Assembly (NCBI GenBank): GCA_045546255.1
Contig: JAZQCK010000078.1
Location: 5,576-69,575, forward strand
DNA: 64,000 bases
Reading direction: 5' to 3'
Origin: RGIG5612 sp045546255
GTDB lineage: Bacteria; Bacillota; Clostridia; Lachnospirales; Lachnospiraceae
Shown: in pieces, positions 24,581 through 33,293 of the stretch
Position numbering within the stretch: the stretch's first letter is position 1
How the letters are laid out: every line of letters begins with the position of its first letter
Translations under genes and position numbers: made by a program
The notes under the pieces: generated by a model
Told to the model about the DNA's origin: nothing
Database searches by the model: none
The model's input: only the letters and a program-made list of their open reading frames with translations

Positions 24581-26896
24581 ATGATTTCAGTTGTAATCAT
24601 GCTGATCGTGATTCTTCTTGCAAGCTGTGCACTAGGAATCATCAGCAAAAGAAAAACGGAAGAGTGCATTCCGCTTACGATGATGGGCACGATCGTGTGC
24701 CTGTATATTTTTTATTGTCTGAATCTACTAATCATTGGGCGCTTCTTGATTTATGTGGTTTTTTTCGCGATGATACTATTTGCTGTTACTAAAATTGCAT
24801 CTAGGAAAGTTGCTGCCAAAGAAAACCCATATGCTCCTGCAAGTGATTCCGTAATACAAGATAATCAAGCGATTACGGCTCGAGGCTTTTTATTTGAGAA
24901 ACTCTTCACCTCCGGAACGGTTCTTTTTCTGGGCTTATCTGTTTTATTTATCATCTATGCAAATCATCTGAAGCCGGCCGTCTGGGATGAGCTCCGGCTT
25001 TGGGCGGCGATGCCGAAAGCACTGCACTTTACGGAAGCAATGCAGGTAGGGGAGGGCTCGCTCCTTTTTACCACTATGCAGTCCTATCCGCCGGGAATGG
25101 CGCTGCTCGTCTATTTCTTTACGGCACTATCAGGTACATTCAGCTACGGAAGCATCTTCGCAGTTTGTTGGATCTTTATGGCAGCTTTGATCATTCCGGC
25201 GGCAAAGCAGCTGAAATGGAAACAGTGGTATATGCTGCCTTTGATCTTATTCTTTGCGGTCGTGATACCAATCGTTCTGACTGTGAATGGAAACGGCCCG
25301 AGCGGGGACTGGAATTTCTTCTTTGTAAGTCTATATATTGATCCAATCCTGGGATGCCTCATGGGATATGCCTTTTATCAAGCCATCAACAACCCGACAC
25401 GTCACGGCTTCGATATGATCAGTTTTTCTATCACTTTATTCGTGTTGCCAACACTTAAAAACATGGGCGCAATCTATGCGTGCGTAGCATTTGTGATGGC
25501 AGTGGTGATCATGCTGGTGATGCAGAAAAACGGCAGTGGATGGGGTCGCAAGATTCTCTATACTGTCATTCCTCTCATTGCAATCGCCATCTCATATTTT
25601 TCCTGGCAATGGATCATCAACCGCAGAGGGACCGGCGAGTTTATTGATATGCAGCTGTCCTCCTTTACAGGGACGAAACTGGTGAATGTCCTAAAAGGCA
25701 TGGCTTCCTGGGGTCATATTCCGTTTGTGTATTATGTGCTGTTCTTTATTTTGTTTGGCCTGTTTATGACATTTATTCTAAAAGACATTCCGAAAAAGGC
25801 GGCACTAATCGGAGCAGCAGGCTTTGTTGTAGCATTCCTGATCTTCTTCTATGGCTACACCAGCCACTATGGCCTGATGCTTTCTTCCATTCATCGCTAT
25901 ACGTCGACTTTCACCTTCGCAGCCTTCATTTATTTCATGCTGCGCTTCTTTGCAAGAATGAACCCGAAAGCAGAGTACAGCTTCCGCGGAAAACTGATCG
26001 ACGACAATTATCAGGAATATCAGGAAGATCATGAGGCAGACGAAGGCGAACTTAAGGAAATTGCGGAAACGGAGCAGAAGTGGGCGGATGCCGGGCTAGT
26101 ATTACATGAGCAGTTAAAGAATGAATCGGGGCAGCCAGTTCAAAGTGAAGTGAAAGCTACCGGCCGAGAATCGGATATGAGCGAATCTTCGAATAAGGAA
26201 ATGACTCGGGCGGAAGCGCGGGCGATTTCCAAGAGTGTGATCGTGAATATCCTTCCGTCGAAGCCAGTGAATTCCGGGAGATTGATGTTTATTGAGGCGT
26301 TGATCATTTTAGCGGCAGTTCTGCTTCTTTTTAACAGCAGAAATTATCAGCTGAAAAATGACAGCATGAATGAGGCGGCGCAGATGATCCCGAAACTGGA
26401 AACCATGGTGCAGCAGGGGCAGGATGCGGCCGTCCTTAATCCGTCGGGTACAACCAATTTGCCGGCTATCGGGCAGAATCCGGAGACGGCCATCATGATC
26501 AAAGATGCCGGCGTAAAACAGTATTCTGTCAAGCACCCGGCGAAATGTTACCTCGCCCTTGGAGGCGACACACGCAAGCAGTCTCAAAGACACGAGACTT
26601 ATGCGCTTGAAGCCATCGGAAGCAAGCTAAATATCCAGAATATCTGGTGCGATAAACTGTTTAATGAAGCAGAGGATGGAGTTGTAACAAGCCAGCGTGA
26701 GATGACGAGGATCTGGGCGCAGAATCTGCTTAAGGGAGGATATGAATACGTGCTGATAATTGATCCGGATGCAGATATCCTTTATGCGATCAATGAAATC
26801 GAATCAAGCGCGCTGCCATTCTTGCAGGAGAATTACTTTGTTCTGCGGGTTGTTCCAAATGGTGGAGAGTATGGCATTACATTTGTGAAACCGTAG
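24581..26896 (+). CDS. Polytopic membrane protein, GT-C glycosyltransferase-like
   Basis: 771 residues, not recognised by name. The N-terminal two thirds holds about twelve hydrophobic segments (residues about 1-470). The first large loop has an acidic motif in KPAVWDELRLWAAMPKAL (about 128-147) and a following SYPPGMALLVY near 168. An acidic loop motif and a YPPG are the layout of GT-C lipid-sugar-dependent glycosyltransferases, so that is my inference. A charged cytoplasmic insert (about 480-560) precedes one more TM (about 565-585) and a soluble C-terminal domain with KCYLALGGD and YEYVLIIDPDADILY. Start ATG 24581 has little ribosome site. A terminator follows. No cell-wall genes adjoin it. 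Confidence 0.6.
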   Translation: MISVVIMLIVILLASCALGIISKRKTEECIPLTMMGTIVCLYIFYCLNLLIIGRFLIYVVFFAMILFAVTKIASRKVAAKENPYAPASDSVIQDNQAITARGFLFEKLFTSGTVLFLGLSVLFIIYANHLKPAVWDELRLWAAMPKALHFTEAMQVGEGSLLFTTMQSYPPGMALLVYFFTALSGTFSYGSIFAVCWIFMAALIIPAAKQLKWKQWYMLPLILFFAVVIPIVLTVNGNGPSGDWNFFFVSLYIDPILGCLMGYAFYQAINNPTRHGFDMISFSITLFVLPTLKNMGAIYACVAFVMAVVIMLVMQKNGSGWGRKILYTVIPLIAIAISYFSWQWIINRRGTGEFIDMQLSSFTGTKLVNVLKGMASWGHIPFVYYVLFFILFGLFMTFILKDIPKKAALIGAAGFVVAFLIFFYGYTSHYGLMLSSIHRYTSTFTFAAFIYFMLRFFARMNPKAEYSFRGKLIDDNYQEYQEDHEADEGELKEIAETEQKWADAGLVLHEQLKNESGQPVQSEVKATGRESDMSESSNKEMTRAEARAISKSVIVNILPSKPVNSGRLMFIEALIILAAVLLLFNSRNYQLKNDSMNEAAQMIPKLETMVQQGQDAAVLNPSGTTNLPAIGQNPETAIMIKDAGVKQYSVKHPAKCYLALGGDTRKQSQRHETYALEAIGSKLNIQNIWCDKLFNEAEDGVVTSQREMTRIWAQNLLKGGYEYVLIIDPDADILYAINEIESSALPFLQENYFVLRVVPNGGEYGITFVKP

Positions 26897-26917
26897 ACTG
26901 TTTCAATTTACAACATC

Positions 26918-26933
26918 ACAACAAAAAGGTTGT
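26918..26933. promoter_or_regulatory. Dyad operator candidate 1 (ACAAC-N6-GTTGT)
   Basis: ACAAC AAAAAG GTTGT, 171 bases before the TPR gene at the left edge of the flavin cluster. It overlaps the 5' arm of the terminator at 26924-26957, so this copy is the least certain of the five. Confidence 0.45.
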
Positions 26934-26957
26934 AGCCTAAAGGCTGCAACTTTTGTT
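26924..26957 (+). terminator. Terminator after the membrane protein
   Basis: AAAAGGTTGTAGCC pairs with GGCTGCAACTTTT (one bulge, one G-U) around a TAAA loop; the 3' arm itself ends TTTTG-TTT. Confidence 0.75.
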
Positions 26958-27104
26958 TCTCTATTGAATCCGGCTGTGGTATGGTTTTTATGGGTGAGTG
27001 GAAGCCGTTTCGTTTATGCTTAGAGCGGTGAATGAAAGTCATGGGACGGATTGCTGCTGATGCCTATCGTATAAGTAATTATTTATAACTGGAGGTTTAG
27101 GAAT

Positions 27105-27812
27105 ATGATTGATTATGTAGCACGAAGCGGAGCATTGTTAAAAGACAAAAAGGCACAGGCGGCACTGATCCTCTGCGAGCAGGGAATCGGAGAAGGCAGC
27201 CCGGATGTCGCAGCTCTTTATGTTAACGAAGGAATTGCTTATCTTTACATGAAGCAGTTTGAAAAATCTCTGGAAATGTTTGATAAGGCCTGCGAGCTGG
27301 ATCCGACTGACGGCGATGCACAGTACAACCGCAGCATGGCAATCCGTGAAATGCAGCGCCATGAAGAGGCTCTTCAGAACTATGAGATCACATACCAGAA
27401 GTTCCCAAATCATTTCTTCAACTTGATGAATTGCGGAAATGTCAGAAGACGTCTTGGTAAACTCGATGAGTCAGTTGAAATTTATGAGAAAGCGTTGGCA
27501 CAGCAGCCGGATAGCTGGGAGCTGATGTATAACATCGCATGCGTTAAGATCTTACAGGGCAAATATGAGGAAGCACTTGATTTGATCAATAAGGGCCTGG
27601 AGCTGAACGATGATTTCGGTGAGTTCTATTATTGCAAAGCCATCTGCCTGAAGAATTTAGGTGATGAAGCAGGCAAGGAAGAAGCATACAACATTGCGAT
27701 CAAGTATAAACCGGAAGATGACCGTCCGCCTCATGGCTGGGGCCCGCATCCGGAAGAACTCAAGGAGCCTCATGGACCTTGTATGAGAAGTGAAGTGATC
27801 AAGGGAATCTAA
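27105..27812 (+). CDS. TPR-repeat protein, left bookend of the flavin cluster
   Basis: 235 residues. At least four tetratricopeptide repeats run from about residue 35 to 200 (for example AALYVNEGIAYLYMKQFEKS, AQYNRSMAIREMQRHEEA, FFNLMNCGNVRRRLGKLDES, WELMYNIACVKILQGKYEEA). The N-terminal MIDYVARSGALLKDKKAQAA and the last residues VIKGI match the short TPR protein at 49731-50024, so the two are paralogues. It is a likely scaffold or chaperone for redox-enzyme assembly (inference from position). ATG 27105 follows TGGAGG. It is separated from the genes to its right by convergent terminators. Confidence 0.85.
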   Translation: MIDYVARSGALLKDKKAQAALILCEQGIGEGSPDVAALYVNEGIAYLYMKQFEKSLEMFDKACELDPTDGDAQYNRSMAIREMQRHEEALQNYEITYQKFPNHFFNLMNCGNVRRRLGKLDESVEIYEKALAQQPDSWELMYNIACVKILQGKYEEALDLINKGLELNDDFGEFYYCKAICLKNLGDEAGKEEAYNIAIKYKPEDDRPPHGWGPHPEELKEPHGPCMRSEVIKGI

Positions 27813-27825
27813 GAAAGGATTTGAT

Positions 27826-27858
27826 AAAGCCGTTGGGAGTTAACCCGGCGGCTTTTTT
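27826..27858 (+). terminator. Terminator of the TPR gene
   Basis: AAAGCCGTTGGG pairs with CCCGGCGGCTTT (two G-U pairs); loop AGTTAA; followed by TTTT. Confidence 0.85.
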
Positions 27859-27898
27859 GAAAACCTGTTGGTTTTAAAGACCTGCATGAACAAAACAA

Positions 27899-27929
27899 AA
27901 AACTGAGCAGGATTGTCCTGCTCAGTTTT
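27899..27929. terminator. Bidirectional terminator between convergent genes
   Basis: A perfect 14-bp stem AAAACTGAGCAGGA/TCCTGCTCAGTTTT with a TTG loop, between the TPR gene (+) and the flavoprotein at 27972 (-). It works on both strands. Confidence 0.9.
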
Positions 27930-27971
27930 GGTTCTTGCAATAACTATATAAGAAGTCTTAGTAGGAGAGGT

Positions 27972-28967
27972 TTATGCTTCTTTTTCTTTGTTAAGGTTTG
28001 CAAGGATAGCGGCTTTCTTTGCTTCTGCGGATGGGGATTTTACGATACATGCATTGTAATCCTGATATACTTTCAGTTTCGCCGGGATCTCGTCCTTATG
28101 CGGCATGTAGCGGTTCATAAGAACTTCGCCGATCTCGTCGCCGTGTGCCTCGAGTCCGCATGGCTTGGTGTGGTTCTCGTGCTGTTCTTCTTCCGGCCAT
28201 TCGATCTTCATCTCGTCGCCATCCATTAAGATGTGGCCATGAGTTCCGCAGATTGCGCACCATACGTCTTTTTTCTTCGGGTTGAAGAGCATAGCGTTGA
28301 AGTGGCAGGATGGGCAAACATCTTCTTCGCTCGGCTCGCCTCTCCAGCTGTGGTCGTTATCGAGAACTGCCTGAGCAAGGTTACGTCCAAGCTGTCTTGC
28401 GCGCTCCAGATATGCTTCGTCTAATGTTGCTGCGCCCGGGTTTGCGATACCGGTAACGTTCATGAAGTCAACAACATCCGTGGATGCGGAGAAGCAGGTG
28501 GAGTAGAGTGTCGGAATACCCATGGATACCCAGTGGCTTGAAAGAGCGCCACCTACGCTGATCAGAGCGCCCGGACGGGATTTTACTCTGCCTTCTGCCC
28601 ACTTTGGAGTTCCGAAACGGCTCATCATGACGGCGTCGATCTTTGGTCCAAAAACTCTGTCGCGGAATGCAACGGTCATGGAAGAACCGGTTGTAGAGTA
28701 GACCGGACCTGCCATTAAGAATCCGTCACAGTCTAAGAATTTGTCGATCAGGAATGCGGCATCATCTTTGCCATGAACGCATTTTGTCGGGTCGTCCATT
28801 GCTGCACAGAACTGTCCTGAGCATGCAGTACATGGATAAATATCCATGTCACGAAGGCGGACGAGCTCGACCTCAAGTCCCATCTTCTCAGCTTCCATTA
28901 AAGCTGCTTTTGTAAATACCTCACAGTTACCGTCTTTTCTTCCGGCGCTGACTGCTAAAATTTTCAT
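27972..28967 (-). CDS. ISF-like flavoprotein/NAD(P)H-dependent reductase with C-terminal ribbon (ISF-1)
   Basis: 331 residues of the flavodoxin-like PF03358 type: beta1 MKILAVSAGRKDGNCEV (FMN phosphate loop), then Cys residues in CTACSGQFC...KCVHGKDDAAF (about 47-72). FLMAGPVYSTTGSSMTVAFRDR near 91 is the FMN loop. The N-terminal Cys group resembles the Fe-S motif of iron-sulfur flavoproteins, though with x4 spacing between the second and third Cys. Unusually, a C-terminal ribbon follows near 229: CPSCHFNAML...CAICGTHG, a CxxC-CxxC pair able to bind zinc or iron. Three paralogues in the cluster share it. ATG 28967 follows TAGGAGG. It ends the minus operon UroD-small ORF-FAD-ISF. Role proposed: electron delivery to the FAD enzyme next door. 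Confidence 0.82.
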   Translation of the reverse strand: MKILAVSAGRKDGNCEVFTKAALMEAEKMGLEVELVRLRDMDIYPCTACSGQFCAAMDDPTKCVHGKDDAAFLIDKFLDCDGFLMAGPVYSTTGSSMTVAFRDRVFGPKIDAVMMSRFGTPKWAEGRVKSRPGALISVGGALSSHWVSMGIPTLYSTCFSASTDVVDFMNVTGIANPGAATLDEAYLERARQLGRNLAQAVLDNDHSWRGEPSEEDVCPSCHFNAMLFNPKKKDVWCAICGTHGHILMDGDEMKIEWPEEEQHENHTKPCGLEAHGDEIGEVLMNRYMPHKDEIPAKLKVYQDYNACIVKSPSAEAKKAAILANLNKEKEA

Positions 28968-29052
28968 TTGAATCTTCCTCCTAATTAATATCTTTATACT
29001 TGTATTCGTGAATGTTTGCTTGATTCTCCCACTGGGAGTGGTTCAACATGTT

Positions 29053-30522
29053 TTAACCTTCCAGTTTTCTGATATATTTTGCAACGTTATCGCCTGCCAT
29101 ACGGCCGGTGTTAACGGCATAACCCATGGTGTTGCCCGGGAGCTTGTACAGATAAGTTCCTGCATAAATATCACAGGTGTCTGTTCCGGCTGCATATAAA
29201 CCTTTGATCGGGCGGTAGTCAGGGTCCAAGACCTGAGTCTTGTGGTTGATCTGGATTCCGCCAAGGCTTCCGTATGCGGAGAGCGCGATTGCGCCACCCC
29301 AAAGCTTACCTTCGATCTTGCGCATGTATTTATGCTCTTTGTTGAAGACATCGTCATAGCCTTCCTCACAAAGATCATTGTATTCCTCTAAGGTCTCGCG
29401 GAATGTCTCAAGATCGATTCCAAAGAACTCACAAAGCTCTTCATCCGTTGCATCCGTAATATAAGCCTTTTCCGGAGCAAGCTCTTTTGCTGTTTCAAGC
29501 TGTTCTTCCAGGAAATTCATCGTGTTGCCAAAGATCGAACCTGCAATTCCTGCCCAATCAAGGCCGTTACGATAGTAGTATTTTACTAGCTTATCAGATG
29601 CGATCATGATCGCATAGCGCTGCGGCTGGCGTTTCAGAACATTCGCTAGGATCGCAGGGTTTTCAGAATAAGCCTCATTCATGACCCTTTCACCGGAAAG
29701 GTTTACAAGAAGGTTCGGCTGGTTAAAAATGTTTGCAAGAGCAAAGCACTCATCCGGAACACGGGTCTTCGTGTTCGTTTCCATATCAATCTTGCCTTTC
29801 ATCGCGCCGACTTCCCAGGCAAGACGAAGCCCGTCACCTTTAAGTCCCGGAATTGCAAAGTTGAACATATCTTTACCGAATGTGTAGTCACATTCCTCTT
29901 TGATCATCTGCGGGTTATCACCAAATCCGCCGGTTGCGATGATGACAGCTTTTGCCTCGACTTCAATCTCTTCGCCATTTTCTTTCTGTGCGATCAGACC
30001 GGTGATTCTGTCATCTGTTTTAATGATCTTCTTAACTGCTGTATTTGTATGGATCTCAGCTCCGAGTTCCACAGCTCTTTCCAGGATGCGCTTGTTCATA
30101 GTTGATGCTGCACGCATTCCGCCCGGCTTTCCGCCGCCTTCCGGGGTCACCATATGCCAGGTGTTCCAGCTGCCGGCATAGAATTTACCGACTTTACCAA
30201 ATTCCACGCCCATATCTTCGAGCCAGTCAATGGTATCGCCGGACTGCCAGAAGTAGTCATGGACGAGGCGGGCATCACAGTTCCAGTGAACATAATCCAT
30301 AAATTCTTCGAAAACTTTTTCTTTTGTCAGTTCACTCATTTCCGCTTTCTGAACGCGGCTTTCCACACCAAACGGACCGCCGCCCATATTTGCAGCGCCG
30401 CCGCACATCGCCGCTTTTTCAAAACCGACAACTTTCAAATCATTTTCTGCTGCAGAAACACAGGCCGCAAGACCTGCCGGGCCTAATCCGATGACTGCAA
30501 CATCTGCTACGATTTTTGCCAT
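29053..30522 (-). CDS. Soluble FAD-dependent oxidoreductase, fumarate-reductase-like (Frd-1)
   Basis: 489 residues, cytosolic, with no Tat or Sec signal and no FMN-binding domain. ADP-binding motif VIGLGPAGLAACVSAAENDL at about 9-28, a glutamate at the end of beta2 (GFEKAAMCGGAANMG), AVIIATGGFGDNPQMI near 191. The C-terminal GLYAAGTDTCDIYAGTYLYKLPGN (about 438-462) contacts FAD. It belongs to the FAD_binding_2 superfamily with fumarate and urocanate reductases; the closest relative here is 40355-41809. AGGAGG precedes ATG 30522. It reads with ISF-1, 85 bases downstream, suggesting an ISF to FAD electron path. Probable reaction: reduction of an activated C=C bond; substrate unknown. Confidence 0.82.
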   Translation of the reverse strand: MAKIVADVAVIGLGPAGLAACVSAAENDLKVVGFEKAAMCGGAANMGGGPFGVESRVQKAEMSELTKEKVFEEFMDYVHWNCDARLVHDYFWQSGDTIDWLEDMGVEFGKVGKFYAGSWNTWHMVTPEGGGKPGGMRAASTMNKRILERAVELGAEIHTNTAVKKIIKTDDRITGLIAQKENGEEIEVEAKAVIIATGGFGDNPQMIKEECDYTFGKDMFNFAIPGLKGDGLRLAWEVGAMKGKIDMETNTKTRVPDECFALANIFNQPNLLVNLSGERVMNEAYSENPAILANVLKRQPQRYAIMIASDKLVKYYYRNGLDWAGIAGSIFGNTMNFLEEQLETAKELAPEKAYITDATDEELCEFFGIDLETFRETLEEYNDLCEEGYDDVFNKEHKYMRKIEGKLWGGAIALSAYGSLGGIQINHKTQVLDPDYRPIKGLYAAGTDTCDIYAGTYLYKLPGNTMGYAVNTGRMAGDNVAKYIRKLEG

Positions 30523-30595
30523 TTGAATTTCCTCCTGAAATTGCTTTCACTGTTTTATATTTCTTTATTGTTTCGTGACTGTTTTTTTGGCCGTA

Positions 30596-30636
30596 CAAAA
30601 AGAGTGCCAACCTTTGTATTTAAAGATTAGCACTCC
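30596..30636 (-). terminator. Minus-strand terminator/attenuator between small ORF and Frd-1
   Basis: On the minus strand GAGTGCTAATCTTT pairs with AAAGGTTGGCACTC (G-U pairs), followed by TTTTTG. It lies inside the minus gene series, so it separates or attenuates the UroD-A part from Frd-1/ISF-1. Confidence 0.7.
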
Positions 30637-30674
30637 GTGAATTTAAATAGAAACAAATATTACAAAATCTAAAA

Positions 30675-30690
30675 ACAACCAAATAGTTGT
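30675..30690. promoter_or_regulatory. Dyad operator candidate 2 (ACAAC-N6-GTTGT)
   Basis: ACAAC CAAATA GTTGT, upstream of Frd-1 on the minus strand (153 bases before its start) and just after the small ORF stop. Confidence 0.6.
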
Positions 30691-30697
30691 GATGCCA

Positions 30698-30868
30698 TCA
30701 GGCGTTGTTCAGCTTGGATTTCAGCATCATGACCGTCTGGAAACGTCTTTGCGGATCAGCTTCCCAGGACTCATCTTTCAAAAGCTCATCCAGCAGCTCT
30801 GAAATCGAATAGCAGGCATTGTTTTCATTTGTGATTTTTTCGATCAATGTATCAAATTTCTTATCCAT
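30698..30868 (-). CDS. Small unknown protein, 56 residues
   Basis: Minus-strand ORF beginning MDKKFDTLIEKITNENNACY and ending MMLKSKLNNA, 56 residues. The ATG at 30868 is preceded by CAGGAGC at 5 bases, which argues that it is real. It is acidic and predicted helical, with one Cys and no membrane segment. It lies between UroD-A and Frd-1 in the minus gene series. No equivalent is seen in the right-hand module. I do not recognise the family; it could be a small accessory or assembly protein. Confidence 0.6.
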   Translation of the reverse strand: MDKKFDTLIEKITNENNACYSISELLDELLKDESWEADPQRRFQTVMMLKSKLNNA

Positions 30869-30937
30869 GATAGCTCCTGTCTTTTCTCAAATAATCTTTA
30901 TCGGTGATATTTCATGTCTGGTATTGCTATAGGTTGA

Positions 30938-32212
30938 TCAGGCTTTAACAGACTTTTCGTTAATGTATCCGTACAGATCCTTCAGCAGTTCCGGGTCTCC
31001 ATCACTTGGTGAAAGCAGAGGCTTATCCATGTTGAACATATAGCCGCCACCCGGCGCTAGCTCCTCAAAACATTTATCCACCCGGTCTTTGCATTTTTGA
31101 AGATCATGCAGATGAAGCATTGCAAGTGGAAAACCGCCGCAGATCACCTGGTGGTCGCCGATGATTTTTTTGGCTTCAAACGGATCATCGCTATCCAGCT
31201 GGATCATGACACTGCCTTTTGGAAATTCCTTAAATGGCTCCAGCAAATGCTTGAAAGCACCTTCTCCCCGGAGACAGATCTTTTTTCCGGCTTCTGCAAA
31301 TGGGAGCAGAGCCTTTTTAAAGCCTTGAAACCAGTATTTCATCTGATCTTCGAGTCCGATAAAAGCTGAAATGTGGAAAATGCAGCCGCACATCGGAAGC
31401 GGGTTTGGCTCAAACTTCGGAGGAGGCATCGTTTTGAACTGTTCAAAACGCGTCCGGTCGATAGCTCCGATTGCCGCATCCAGATGATCGCGGTTATCAG
31501 AAAGATCTGCGAACGTATCCATCATGCCGCGGTAGATGTCATGCATATTATCCAAAGTTGACATATACATGCCAAAGGAACTGCCGTATTGGTATTCCGT
31601 AGGCTGATCGGACTGATCCAAGATGCCTGCAGCCTTTAACTGATTGACCGGACCGGAAGCCGTCATCCCGAGAACCGGAACAATGGAATAATCTCTTACG
31701 GCTGTCTTACAGACCTCCTCTTCAAAATCTGCAGAACGGCGGGTACAGACTGCAGCCTCTTTTAACATGGCATAGGCCTTGTCTCGCGGCTCTTTAAATG
31801 CCGGAACATTCCGCTTAAACCAGTATTCATTCATGAAATAATCAGGCTCTTCGATCAGAAGGTCATATTCCTCATCCGTCATGAAGTTATATCCTACCTG
31901 ATTATGCTGGACGGTGCATCGGTCACGTCCAAGGGGATACTTATCAGAGCCAAGCGCCAGAAAAGCATCATAAGCCTCATAAGCGCCTGTATTGACCGTA
32001 AAGTCAAACGGAACTTGGTCGAAATAGCGGCAATAACGTTTTACATGTTCCTCCTGTGTATAGACCGGACTGTTGAGTTCTTCCAACGTTGCATCTGCAA
32101 GGCCGTACTGCCAGTACATCCCCTCAAATCCGACGGGCACTTTGTCAGGTTCTTTAAACGAACATGCATCCACAATGTTTTTGATCCTCTGATGAAACAA
32201 TTTTGTATTCAT
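30938..32212 (-). CDS. Uroporphyrinogen-decarboxylase-fold protein (UroD-A)
   Basis: 424 residues of the UroD/MtaA superfamily. It is recognised from the overall pattern, with DKVPVGFEGMYWQYG near the start, the central MPPPKFEPNPLPMCGCIFHISAFIG, and the C-terminal LRGEGAFKHLLEPF, GSVMIQLDSDDPFEAKKIIGDHQVICGGFPLAML and a final GGGYMFNMDKPLLSP. UroD-fold relatives include haem decarboxylases and corrinoid methyltransferases. No corrinoid protein, activase or haem gene is nearby, so neither function can be assigned. ATG 32212 has CAGGAG upstream. It is the first gene of a minus transcript with a dyad and a second shared motif in its promoter. Confidence 0.75.
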   Translation of the reverse strand: MNTKLFHQRIKNIVDACSFKEPDKVPVGFEGMYWQYGLADATLEELNSPVYTQEEHVKRYCRYFDQVPFDFTVNTGAYEAYDAFLALGSDKYPLGRDRCTVQHNQVGYNFMTDEEYDLLIEEPDYFMNEYWFKRNVPAFKEPRDKAYAMLKEAAVCTRRSADFEEEVCKTAVRDYSIVPVLGMTASGPVNQLKAAGILDQSDQPTEYQYGSSFGMYMSTLDNMHDIYRGMMDTFADLSDNRDHLDAAIGAIDRTRFEQFKTMPPPKFEPNPLPMCGCIFHISAFIGLEDQMKYWFQGFKKALLPFAEAGKKICLRGEGAFKHLLEPFKEFPKGSVMIQLDSDDPFEAKKIIGDHQVICGGFPLAMLHLHDLQKCKDRVDKCFEELAPGGGYMFNMDKPLLSPSDGDPELLKDLYGYINEKSVKA

Positions 32213-32284
32213 ATCTGAACTCCTGATTATTATTTATATGTTTTATTTAAAATAGCATTGAAAACTTTGTTAATGAAACAAAAT

Positions 32285-32299
32285 AATTGAATGCCCTGA
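32285..32299 (-). promoter_or_regulatory. Shared promoter motif copy 1 (AATTG-W-ATGCCCTGA)
   Basis: AATTGAATGCCCTGA on the plus strand, adjacent to dyad 3 in front of UroD-A. The same 15-mer with one change is at 33294-33308, in front of the LysR gene. Confidence 0.5.
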
Positions 32300-32315
32300 A
32301 CAACAAAAAAGTTGT
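32300..32315. promoter_or_regulatory. Dyad operator candidate 3 (ACAAC-N6-GTTGT)
   Basis: ACAAC AAAAAA GTTGT, about 90 bases upstream of the UroD-A start and about 40 bases after the LysR stop. Confidence 0.65.
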
Positions 32316-32356
32316 AAAAAAAAAGGACCTTTAAGGTCCTGCCTGAGAAGACGATG

Positions 32357-33265
32357 TTATTTCAGCTGTTCCCCCAGCCGGTCCTGTTCGGCCATTTCAA
32401 ATTCATGACTCAAGAAATCCGCAAATGCCTCGGAATACGATTTCCCCAGATTTTCATTCCAGACACAGACAACCTGATTCATGATGCCGGTGGGAACTGT
32501 TGCAATCTCACTTTCATAAGGAGGGCGGGCCATGACAGAGCCCAGAATAATGCCATCGCCCTTTGAAACAGCTTCCAGGGCTTTCGGTGCATCGGATACG
32601 ATGATGATCGATTTTGGCTCGAGCCCAAAGTTGGCAATATCACGCATGATGCTGTCACGTGTCTCAAAGAAGTTGTCGCTGGTAACGCCTGCGATAAACG
32701 CATCATGTTTAAACTCCTGATAATTTACACCCGGGTGATACTTCGGATGCCGTTTTGAAACCAGAAGGGCCGCTTCTAAGTGATGGATCGGCTTTACGAT
32801 GATCCCGGGCACATTCTGGACGAAGCGGTCGATCGTAACCAGCATATCCGTCTCTCTGGCTAGAAGGCGTTCGATGCCGAAGGCAGGAGTATCAAAAGAC
32901 AGTTCCACATTTGCTGTATAATCCGTTCCCGGAATGGTAAAGGGATGCATTCGTTTGACTGGTTCGAAATCCGGCTGATTTAAGGTAAGGACAGAAAAAT
33001 GATTGTTTGCCTGATGATAATCTTCTAAAAGAACCCCGCAATCCTTTAAAAACTGCTTGTTGAGCTCCAGATATCTTTTCCCCCAGGGCGTGATCTGCAC
33101 TTTATGTGGGCTGCGGTAGAAAAGAGGGAAACCAATCTTGGTTTCCAGCTTGGAGATGTTTTTACTGACTGCCTGCTGGGAAATGTATAGCTGCTTTGCC
33201 GTTTCACTGAAATTCAGCGTCTCTGCCAGATTAAAAAAACATTCCATTTGAACGTCAAGACTCAT
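32357..33265 (-). CDS. LysR-type transcriptional regulator (LysR-1)
   Basis: 302 residues. N-terminal winged helix of the LTTR family: ECFFNLAETLNFSETAKQL near 10-28 and the recognition helix SQQAVSKNISKLETKIGFPLF near 31-51. A LysR_substrate domain follows (about 90-295). It is paralogous to the regulator at 43028, and each sits divergently before a hydrolase or FAD gene. ATG 33265 with AAGG at 6 bases is preferred over a TTG at 33271. The dyad at 33429 lies in the divergent gap and is the natural candidate binding site. Confidence 0.9.
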   Translation of the reverse strand: MSLDVQMECFFNLAETLNFSETAKQLYISQQAVSKNISKLETKIGFPLFYRSPHKVQITPWGKRYLELNKQFLKDCGVLLEDYHQANNHFSVLTLNQPDFEPVKRMHPFTIPGTDYTANVELSFDTPAFGIERLLARETDMLVTIDRFVQNVPGIIVKPIHHLEAALLVSKRHPKYHPGVNYQEFKHDAFIAGVTSDNFFETRDSIMRDIANFGLEPKSIIIVSDAPKALEAVSKGDGIILGSVMARPPYESEIATVPTGIMNQVVCVWNENLGKSYSEAFADFLSHEFEMAEQDRLGEQLK

Positions 33266-33293
33266 AATCAACCTTCTTTGTTCATCAATTCAC

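Noticed and set aside
30938..32212. True uroporphyrinogen decarboxylase (hemE)
   Set aside because: Sequence is divergent from HemE, there are no haem genes nearby and a second unrelated UroD-fold protein is in the same cluster.
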